Under the pieces are notes generated by a model. It was not told the origin of the DNA, made no database searches, and saw nothing but the letters and a program-made list of their open reading frames with translations. Positions 49,701-51,806 of a stretch of DNA of 64,000 nt are shown here, one piece after another. Source of the stretch: Mycobacterium sp. ACS4331 (lineage in GTDB: Bacteria > Actinomycetota > Actinomycetes > Mycobacteriales > Mycobacteriaceae); assembly GCF_001667265.1 (NCBI RefSeq), contig NZ_LZHW01000087.1, positions 1 through 64,000 on the forward strand, in the 5' to 3' direction. Every line of letters begins with the position of its first letter. Positions within the stretch are counted from its first letter, which is position 1. The translations under genes were made by a program, and so were the position numbers.

Positions 49701-50290
49701 TACTCTTCGTCGTCACGGTAGGCGTCGGACATCTCGTAAGCCGACTCGAGGTCCACCATGTCCTGCAGCGAGCCGAAGAGGGGACTGGAGACCGGAGCGC
49801 CGGACACGACCGCCGTATACACCGAGGCGATCCGCTGGCCCGCCAGTCCCAGGGCGAATCCGTCGACCACTATGTGGTGACAGCATGCGAACAGGTGGAA
49901 CTCGTCGGCCCGGGTCTGCAGTAACGCGAATCTGAACAGAGGTCCCGACAACGGCATCGGCGCACTCTGGATTGCCGACACGATTCGGTGAACCTCGGCC
50001 AACCCGTCGTCGGCACCGGTGAGGTCGTGGAAATCGAGCACCACTTCGGGGTCGTCGAGCACTCGCTGCACGATCTGCCCGTCGCATTCAGCGATGGACG
50101 CCCGACCCGGTTCGATCTCCCGCACCACGCGCGTGACAGCCCATTCGAGGGCATGGCGGTCAACCGCACCGTCGATCCTGACCAGGAGCCCGAGTTGCCA
50201 CTCGGTTGCGGCGGTGTCTCCTGTCTCCTGTGACAGCCAGATGTCGAGTTGCCCGCGAGTCAGCGGATATGCACGATCGACAGACTCCAT
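30488..50290 (-). CDS. NRPS 1: giant synthetase with modules 1-5 plus C6
   Basis: This 6,600-residue nonribosomal peptide synthetase starts the peptide. It opens with a condensation domain (residues ~5-440, HHIVVDG near 140) that should accept an acyl chain, as there is no upstream module. Then A1-T1, C2-A2-T2, C3-A3-T3, C4-A4-T4-E4, C5-A5-T5-E5 and a terminal C6 follow. Carrier serines lie near 987, 2056, 3116, 4177 and 5662. C2-C4 carry the LSFAQNRLWF / HHIAADGWS signatures of L-to-L condensation; C5 and C6 carry LPLTPLQ / HHIVxDGWS of D-to-L type, matching the preceding epimerases. No methyltransferase or oxidase inserts are seen. The RBS is a G-rich tract upstream of ATG 50290; mbtH lies 74 bp upstream. 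No stop or frameshift interrupts the 19.8 kb. Confidence 0.95.
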   Translation of the reverse strand: MESVDRAYPLTRGQLDIWLSQETGDTAATEWQLGLLVRIDGAVDRHALEWAVTRVVREIEPGRASIAECDGQIVQRVLDDPEVVLDFHDLTGADDGLAEVHRIVSAIQSAPMPLSGPLFRFALLQTRADEFHLFACCHHIVVDGFALGLAGQRIASVYTAVVSGAPVSSPLFGSLQDMVDLESAYEMSDAYRDDEEYWTRNLPPEVDTDEGLQDAAYGAGPIPSRPTDPFPLDASVIGAAEEFANTLGVPRSSVLTAACGLLVRGRFSEGPEVVLDFPVSRRVEPEAKTLPGMFAGIIPLTLTVSPETSVADFCLHVDSRIREALEHQRFPVHALERRERTHPLGHSTPRVGVNFLPTTTALSFGGVPATASYTNTGPVGSFGLIFSSADGDLLLSTAGAEQPSSAWNGPDLANQLVRVLKAMLSDPTRRVSTVDVSADEELADVYAFGHRDALAQPCLTRVSVPEMFAERVRSDPAAVAVRFQDRSLTYRELDDASTRLAYQLSRAGAAPGERVALLFHRSPEAITAMLAVLKTGAAYVPIDPAHPDSRIDFMLGDATPVALVTTGALADQMAAHAIRVIVIDEPQVGDEHGVNLPAPAADDVAYVIYTSGTTGVPKGVAITHHNITQMMGALAATDVPVGPGQVWSQWHSYSFDISGWEIYAALLTGASLVVVSEETGRSPEDLRALLVAEKVTVLSQTPSAAGMLSPDGLDSVALLVGGEACPPDLVRRWAPGRLMLNEYGPTEATMWVTTTTPLTAEVETVPIGRPLPGTALFVLDGWLRPVPVGVVGELYVAGHNVGVGYLGRSALSGSRFVPCPFGSPGQRMYRTGDLVRWGSDGQLRYLGRADEQVKIRGHRIELGEIQAALAASDAVNQAAVISREDRPGDKRLVGYVTGAVDPAELRAEVAETLPAYMVPSAIVVLESLPVTVNGKLDRRALPAPDYQDAAAYQAPRDAVEEILAGAFAEVLGTDRVGVGDSFFDLGGDSLSAMKLVAVVNAALDAKISVRVLFENPTVGALATRVGDVADIMDPLRPVERPTPVPLSFAQNRLWFLDQLQGPSSVYNMAIALELRGPLDHGALKAALADVVSRHETLRTLFVAADGVPHQVILPPDEAEAGWRVIDASGWTSAAFERSVNEAAGHRFDLSAETPLRVTLLRRNDNDHVLVGVVHHIAADGWSIAPLIADLATAYRARCGGQTPDWAPLPVQYVDYTLWQRKQLGDVEDGGSRLGQQVAYWRDTLAGLPEMLELPTVRPYPAVADHRGATIAVEWSAELQRRVRATARDHGVTTFMVVEAALAVLLTNVSGSSDFAVGVSVAGRPDPALEQLIGFFVNTLVLRVDTGGDPTVAELLDQVRQRSLSALEHQDVPFEVLVDQMNPTRSMTHHPLVQVMLAWQNFAGQQGTDPTDGLVLGDVAVRQIPVQTRTARMDLAFALGERWNERGEPRGIGGTVEYRTDVFDAASVERLLAYLHRILLAITADSSQRLSFLNLLTEDDDRQLAEWENRTALVERAVASIPAAFAGQVANRRNAVALTFGERSLTYRELDEASNRVAHRLAEHGAAPGQRVTLLFSRSIEAIVAILGVLKTGAAYVPMDPAHPDARTAFVLADADPVAVVTTTTLRPHVDGHGVPIVDIDDERLATAPNAALPVPAADDIAYLIYTSGTTGVPKGVAVQHRNVIELLESLGSDLELAGQVWTLAHSLAFDYSVWEIWGALLGGGRLVIVPEAVSRSPQDLLTLLVTEQVNILSQTPSAFYGLQAVEASAPELGQQLKLQTVVFGGEALDPQRLGSWLDQHAGLPRMINMYGITETTVHASIREIVAADAARSGSPIGVPLSHLGFFVLGRYLKPVPVGVVGELYVAGGGLAVGYLGRPGLSASRFVACPFGTAGMRMYRTGDLVRWGPDGQLEYLGRADEQVKIRGHRIELGEIQAVLAGLDGVEQAAVTAREDLPGEKRLVGYVTGSVDPVRLRSQLAERLPSYMVPTAVVVLESLPLTVNGKLDTRALPEPRYAERGGVYRAPTDPTEEILAGVFAEVLGLERVGVDDSFFDLGGDSLSAMRLITAVNRSLDAGLSVRALFEAPTVAQLARRTGDEVDFPAPLVPADRPATVPLSFAQNRLWFLDQLHGPSPIYNIAVALKLRGVLDVEALRTALADVVGRHESLRTVFAASDDGVPQQVVLPGTEAGFGWRILDASGWSPAQVSAAIADVVGHTFDLQTEIPLRAELLRLSDSEHLLVGVVHHIAADGWSITPLVKDLARAYEARRHGHAPSWAALPVQYVDYTLWQRAELGDVDDGGSRIATQVSYWREALAGLPEWLELPTDRPYPAEADFRGSAVTVNWPAELQQQIRRTAREHNATTFMVVQAALAVVLGRISASSDVAVGFPIAGRRDAALDDLIGFFVNTVVLRTDLSGDPTVGELLGQVRQRSLSAFEHQDVPFEILVERLNPARSRTHHPLVQVMLAWQNFAGQGGEPSAGLSLGDVDVAEVPIDTRTARMDLALSLGERWTDTGDLAGIGGSVEFRTDVFDAASIDTLMERVRRVLDAMTTDSSQRVFSIDLLDPSERAGLDVMGQRTVLAETVTPVSIPALFAEHVALAPEAEAVTCQGRSLTYRELDDSANRLAHLLVGQGVGAGDCVAILLPRSLEAVVAILAVLKSGAAYLPIDPSLPSARTDFVLSDAAPVVAVVTADLVERVAGSGLAVITVDDPRLDSQPTSAIPEPDPDDLAYLIYTSGTTGVPKGVAVTHRNATELFKTLHVDMGLPKGQVWTQYHSLAFDFSVWEIWGALLGGGRLVVVPDTIARSPEAFRQLLVDEHVSVLTQTPSAVGALSPEGLDHVALVVAGEACRPEVVDRWAPGRVMINGYGPTETTVCIAISAPMTSGTTVPIGFPVTGAALFVLDEWLQPVPPGVVGELYAAGRGVTSGYLRRAGLTASRFVACPFGAPGQRMYRTGDLVRWGADGQLQYLGRADEQVKIRGYRIELGDIESALSAVRGVKQAAVVVREDRPDDKRLVGYITESMPGAVDLAAVRPELAERLPAYMVPSAVVVLDALPLTGNGKLDRRALPAPDYQRGDGYRAPATPAEEMLAGIYAQVLGLERVGADDSFFELGGDSISAMRLIVAINRAFDSDVSVRTVFEAPSVAQLAARLDDEGDRLEPLVVMERPPVVPLSFAQNRLWFIHELQGPSPVYNMVVALELNGALDAGVLKSALADVVGRHESLRTVFASTDGIPHQVVVPAEDADFGWSVIDVAGCSDGELAEAVREAARCTFDLSTEIPLRATLFRRTPDRHVLVGVVHHIAADGWSLMPLISDLADAYQARQQGVAPAWAPLPVQYIDYTLWQRAQFGDLDDSASRIATQLAYWTDALADMPERIQLPTDRPYPAVADNRGASVAVAWPVEVQQRVRELAREHNATSFMVVQAALALLLSKTSAATDVAMAFPIAGRRDAALDDLIGFFVNTLVLRVDVSGNPTVGELLNRVRHRSLAAFEHQDVPFEVLVERLNPTRSLTHHPLVQVMLAWQNFAGQGNDLISGLALGDVEVSQLPVDTRTARMDLSFSLGERWNEDGEPMGIGGAVEFRTDVFDTATIEGLVDRFERILLAMTMQPAQRISAVDILGEDEHARLDELGNRAVLSADGTARVSIPALFAEHVASTPDAPAVTFEGRTWTYREIDEESNRLAHSLSRRGVESGQRVVLLMERSVQAVAAILGVLKAGAAYVPIDPMVPDARIDFILADAAPVAAITTADLRDRLTGGVATIVEVGSAPSPEFGDAGTAPSAAPVPEDTAYLIYTSGTTGVPKGVAVSHHNVTQLMTSLDAGLPRPGVWALCHSLAFDVSVWEIFGALLRGGRVVIAAEMVVGSPQTFQDVLAAEGVSVLTQTPSAVGMLSPEVLDSVALVVVGEACPPEVVERWAVGRTMINAYGPTETTMCVAISAPLTPGSTVPIGSPVDRAALFVLDGWLRPVPAGVVGELYVAGDGVTNGYLGRPALTASRFLACPFAGRGARMYRTGDLVSWGADGQLQYLGRADEQVKIRGYRIELGEIQSALGNLDGVGQAAVIAREDRPGDKRLVGYVTKAHAEALDPAALRAALAERLPSYMVPTAVVVLDAMPLTSNNKLDTKALPAPDYGDSARYRGPSNAVEEILSGIYAEVLGLERVGVDDAFFELGGDSILSMRVVARARAAGLTCRPRDVFVEQTVARLARVVGFADGGGEADDGVGPVVATPIMGWLHDVEGPIDQFNQTMVVQAPAGVGEADVIVVLQALLDRHGALRLQVREGGAGGWSLGVPEAGLLDAAPLVHTVDVLTREALLDARSRLNPAAGVMLSALWAVETGQLAVIVHHLAVDAVSWRILLEDLNIAWAQHHAGQPIALPPGGTSFARWSAVLADRASDPAIVADAEAWRKLVVDSALPAPRPEVDTYASAGQLTVELDAETTRLLLGEVPTAFHAGVQDILLIAFGLAWAEFFGTPRAPIAIDVEGHGRHEELADGIDLSRTVGWFTTKYPVSLDVSGLSWAEITAGEAGLGAVVKSAKEQLRALPEGVTYGLLRYLNSNVELAESDPAIGFNYLGRVGGAAELSGDLWRIDPDSAEFTAAAAAVPMPLAHSVEVNAGTMERAGGPQLHATWTWATSVLDRDQVDRVGRLWFEALAGICAHVRRGGGGLTPSDVLPARLDQQQIDDLAKQYSLADVLPLTPLQQGLLFLTSHADADERGDDVYVVQLALTLTGALDVDRLRRAVLQVVQRHPHIVARFCDQYDQPVQVIPAEPEMAWTYQDSANEERFEALCSAERSAVLRLAESPAFRVAAVRTAPAQHRVVLTSHHIVVDGWSLPILLQEIFACYFEQPLPAPVPYRRYVSWLAERDLTAAHEVWKRVLSGFDNPTLVGSAAASVPGPHEIVAARLSEPTTQALTELARSQRTTVSTVLQSAWALILGQLTGQQDVAFGAVVSGRPDEVRGADSMVGLLINTVAVRATFNGSATAEELLEQLQHTHNETLEHEHVALPEIHRLTGHDQLFDTLFVYENYPVDGAAALSAEGLSLGDFSSREYNHYPLALQVLPGDELGIRVEFDTAVFEKSAIEALTARLERLLVAMAADPRRPVSSLDLLDAEEHSRLDEFANRRSLQKSTPEAAWIPALFADRVAEAPEAPAVTFEGRSLTYRELDESANRLAHLLIEHGAGPGRCVALLLPRSPEMVVSTLAVFKAGAAYLPLDPAHPDARIDFMIGDAAPATAVTTRELAHRLDGYDLQSVVVDDPRIMDRPVTAPPVPAAADIAYLIYTSGTTGTPKGVAVAHRHVIQLLKTLGEHLPVSGVWTQCHSYGFDTSVWETWGPLLNGGRLVVVPDTVVRSPDEFHALLVDEAVDLLTQTPSAVGALSHEGLDGMALVVAGEACPPDVVNRWAPGRVMINAYGPTETTMVVTLSAPLAAGTGEPPIGSPVAGAALFVLDAWLRPVPLGVVGELYAAGDGVTFGYVGRPELTATRFVACPFAGGGTRMYRTGDLVRWGADGQLQYLGRADEQVKIRGHRIELGEIQAALAGVAGVEQAAVIAREDRPGVKRLVGYMTGTADPGDVRAALAEQLPSYMVPAAVVSVPAFPLTVNGKLDTRALPAPDYQDSERYRAPANAVEEILTGIYAQVLGLEQVGVDDAFFELGGDSISSMQVVTRARAAGLICRPRDVFTEQTVARLAQVIAVADGPAESDDGSGPVVATPIMRWLEEVDGPVDRFNQTMVVQAPDGATEADVAVILQALLDHHAMLRLRVQTDDAGRWNLTVPEPGSVAALDALTSVEAFSDAALVTAQARLNPGAGMMLSALWARSTRQLAVIIHHLAVDGVSWRILLEDLNIAWAQHHSGQPIALPAGGTSFARWSSALADYARTSVVTQFADTWRRIADVPPVLTPPHPEQDTYATAGSMASMLDSETTRLLLGEVPAEFHAGVQDILLIAFGMAVREFVGANGDAPIGIEVEGHGRSEDVAGDLDVSRTVGWFTAKYPVALRVGELSWAEVTSGAPRIGSHVKNLKEQLRALPDGMTYGLLRHLREDVELGGPEPTVGFNYLGRMDAGAAALSEDVWRPGEDVSMAAAAAELAMPLPHTVSLNAATVDTEAGPSLRANWTWASSALDESAVQRLSSLWFDALRGICASVRGGGGGLTPSDIAPARLDQEQIDELQARYRVADVLPLTPLQKGLLFHTSTVDDGDLYTGQLSITLVGPLDVRRLREAVNSSVKRHPNLVAQFADDYREPVQVLPVDPVAPWRVVELDPATSEAEIEARIAQESAAERAAVHDLAHSPPFRALLVETARDRHRLVLTNHHIVTDGWSMSILMKEVIASYHGMRLPAPASYRTFVTWLLERDVEAARAAWSEVLAGVDTPTLVAPTGHQRLGRRGVRSLELTEDVSRAVRELARSQHTTVSTVLHAAWAQILMWLTGQTDVVFGTTVSGRPTDLPGADSLVGLLINTVPVRATITADTTIASLLAQLQTAHNNTLEHQHLALSEIHRSTGHDQLFDTAFVYENYPIDDRASLGEQDLTITDVTPREFNHYPLTVQAVPGDRLTLRIEFDTEAFGDRKIEKLIERLRRVLVAMAGDQDGDS
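31770..36249 (-). other. NRPS module 5 (C5, A5, T5, E5), D residue
   Basis: Pocket residues read as D-T-W-T-V-A-A-M-V; amino acid unassigned, probably small or hydrophobic. C5 is D-to-L type and follows E4. E5 has an intact HHLAVDG and is very similar to E4 through LLEDLNIAWAQHH, suggesting module duplication. Confidence 0.75.
36250..40814 (-). other. NRPS module 4 (C4, A4, T4, E4), D residue
   Basis: Pocket residues read as D-V-W-T-V-V-A-M-C, nearly the same as module 6. The epimerase active-site motif is HHLAVDA (residues ~4349-4355) rather than HHLAVDG; His-His and Asp are kept, so activity is likely. The next condensation domain is of D-to-L type, supporting a D residue here. Confidence 0.75.
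40815..43984 (-). other. NRPS module 3 (C3, A3, T3)
   Basis: Pocket residues read as D-F-W-T-V-A-G-V-C, resembling aromatic (Phe-like) codes but not identical. No epimerase follows. The carrier domain is a mosaic: it starts FFELGGDSIS, as in the epimerase-coupled carriers, and continues SAMRLIVAINRAFD, as in the non-epimerising ones. Confidence 0.7.
43985..47209 (-). other. NRPS module 2 (C2, A2, T2), predicted threonine
   Basis: Pocket residues read as D-Y-W-S-V-G-M-V-H, close to the well-known threonine code D-F-W-N-I/V-G-M-V-H. A2 also has the threonine-type features FGGEALDP and YGITETTVH, unlike every other A domain here (which have YGPTE). The hydroxyl of this residue is a candidate nucleophile for lactone formation by the thioesterase. 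No epimerase. Confidence 0.7.
47210..50290 (-). other. NRPS module 1 (starter C, A1, T1)
   Basis: The starter condensation domain should N-acylate amino acid 1. The A1 binding-pocket residues, read by alignment to GrsA (235/236/239/278/299/301/322/330/331), are D-I-W-S-L-G-E-M-W. I know no standard match, so the amino acid is unassigned. The segment FDISGWEIYAALLTGASL differs clearly from all other A domains in the locus. T1 ends in LGGDSLSAM. No epimerase: L residue predicted. Confidence 0.8.
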
Positions 50291-50364
50291 CTGAGTCCCC
50301 CCACGGATCCCCCGACCCTGTGGCCAATGTTCCCGTCACGCCGCGTGGCGGCGCTGGAGAGCGT

Positions 50365-50595
50365 CTACGAATCAGACGCTTGACCGGCGTTCAGCCGGTC
50401 ACGCAGACTCTTCGGGCGAATGTCCGGCCAGTTCTGCTCGATGTACTCGAGACACGCGCCACGCTCCGCCTCGCCGTAGACCACGCGCCACCCGGCCGGA
50501 ACGTCGGCGAAGGTGGGCCAAAGGCTGTGCTGCTCCTCGTCGTTGACCAGGACGTAGAAGCTGCCGTTGTCGTCGTCAAACGGATTGATGCTCAC
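50365..50595 (-). CDS. mbtH: MbtH-like NRPS accessory protein
   Basis: This small protein of 76 residues binds adenylation domains and is needed for their solubility and activity. The family signature NDEEQHSLWP and the later GWRVVYG, ACLEYIEQNWPDIRP are all present. The frame opens two codons earlier (GTG at 50601), but TGGAG overlaps that codon. GTG at 50595 (SINPFDDD) lies five bases after GGAG and is preferred. It is the first gene of the mbtH-NRPS 1-NRPS 2 transcription unit, 74 bp before NRPS 1. It probably serves all eight A domains. Confidence 0.93.
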   Translation of the reverse strand: MSINPFDDDNGSFYVLVNDEEQHSLWPTFADVPAGWRVVYGEAERGACLEYIEQNWPDIRPKSLRDRLNAGQASDS

Positions 50596-50601
50596 CGGCA
50601 C

Positions 50602-51200
50602 TCCAGATCAGTCGATAGAACGTCAAGTGTTTCGGACTTTACCTAAAGAAACGATTTGCCCGACAGCTTTCGCGTAAGTTGCTGGCGAACTACCCCCTCC
50701 CACCGTGGCTAAGACTTAGACAGGCCGACAGGCTTTGCCGCCATCACGCCGCTGCGTCGCCATCCCCACACCGATCACCGTTGATCCCTTGTGACAAGCC
50801 AGTACTGGCGGTCCTGCATTTGTTCGATCCGCCGATGTTGGTGGATACCCACTGCACGTCGAGCGAACACGCTCTACCCCAAATTTTCATACACAGCAAA
50901 TTTTTTGACGATATTTTTCGGCACCGTCAGGATTCTCCCAGCAACATCCAAGCGGGCCACCTGAGCGGTGTGCGATCGTCGAATTCGCCTGTGCGGCAAC
51001 ACTATCCATCATGATACTGCGGAGCGTCGCGCGCGCGAACATGGGTCGCACCGCGCTCAAGTGCCCAACCTTACTCCGCCCTCGGCGTTTATGGCGAATA
51101 AAACTCTGTCTGCGATCGTGGCTGTGGCCGAACGACATTCGGCGCATCGACGTGCGACGGCGCCGATGTTAACGCACGATGTTCCACTGGTGACGTACGA
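50602..51200. promoter_or_regulatory. Promoter/leader region of the mbtH-NRPS operon
   Basis: This ~600-bp gap has no convincing gene. It should hold the promoter for mbtH and both NRPS genes, about 30 kb of transcript. It contains an AT-rich island at 50881-50920, where 10 of 40 bases are G or C, in a genome otherwise about two-thirds GC. Another AT-rich stretch lies at 50630-50665. Such islands are typical binding sites for the mycobacterial silencer Lsr2. I cannot fix the promoter boxes. Confidence 0.45.
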
Positions 51201-51236
51201 AAAACGGCGCGACGCACTCACGTGCACGTCGCGCCG
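51201..51236 (-). terminator. Intrinsic terminator after the hemophore-like gene
   Basis: CGGCGCGAC (51205-51213) pairs perfectly with GTCGCGCCG (51228-51236). Read on the minus strand, the stem is followed by TTTTCGT. It lies 35 bp past the stop of the hemophore-like gene and would separate that gene, and any mmpS-mmpL read-through, from the mbtH operon. Confidence 0.65.
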
Positions 51237-51270
51237 ATCTTCGCTCCGTCGCGTTCTTCGAGCCGTTCGC

Positions 51271-51606
51271 TCAGAAACTGTTGCAGGTGTTGAAGGCGGT
51301 TTGGATGAGACCCAGGTACGGCTGGTTCTGTGGAGCGTCCCTGATTGACTCAGCCATCGGCAGTCTCTGCTCGGGAGAAGCGGCGAGGAACTGGCGCAGG
51401 CCAGCCTGCTGTTTCGGCGAGGAGTTGAACACCGCGGCCGCCATGGGACTCTGTGCTCCGACGGCAGCCATCACTTGGTCGTAATTACATGTGGTGTTGA
51501 CGATCGGATCAAGCACGGGATCTGCGGCGGCTCCCCCCGCACCCGCGGTCAACGACATCGCCAGGCCGCCCGCGGCCACGACCACACTGGTCAACAGCTT
51601 TTTCAT
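51271..51606 (-). CDS. Secreted hemophore-related protein
   Basis: This is a small exported protein of 111 residues. The N-terminus is a signal peptide (MKKLLTSVVVAAGG, hydrophobic core, cleavage near AAADP). The mature part has two cysteines (in NTTCNYDQVM and near the C-terminus in FNTCNSF), helical Ala-rich sequence and the motif LRQFLAASPEQR. This pattern matches the mycobacterial hemophore-related family that includes the haem-binding Rv0203, though haem binding by this copy is not shown. ATG 51606 has GGAGGGG four bases upstream. It sits between the second mmpL (200 bp upstream) and mbtH, and ends at a good terminator. It could be a passenger gene or take part in the exported product's biology. 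Confidence 0.75.
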   Translation of the reverse strand: MKKLLTSVVVAAGGLAMSLTAGAGGAAADPVLDPIVNTTCNYDQVMAAVGAQSPMAAAVFNSSPKQQAGLRQFLAASPEQRLPMAESIRDAPQNQPYLGLIQTAFNTCNSF

Positions 51607-51806
51607 GCTTCCCCTCCAGATTGCTGATGAAATGTGCTCCGCTCAGCTGCCCCCGGTCGAGATTACCCAATCTCGCTGCGAGTACACCTGAAACGCAAGT
51701 CTCGCCCCCAATCCACCGAGACTTAACCTTCTTATCCTCCTTTGTTTCGCCCGCGTTACACATCCAAGAGCAATCTCAAGGCGGCAGAGGCCATTTCGCA
51801 CTGTGA

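Noticed and set aside
20220..50290. Calling the NRPS genes GPL synthetases mps1/mps2
   Set aside because: There are eight modules instead of four, a thioesterase instead of a reductase, and no GPL glycosyl- or methyltransferases in the window. The resemblance is real for accessory genes only.
20220..50290. CRISPR or other short repeats suggested by recurrent identical words in the NRPS genes
   Set aside because: The recurrent words (for example those encoding YLGRADEQVKIRG) recur about every 3-4.5 kb at the same position in each A domain, so they are repeated protein domains.
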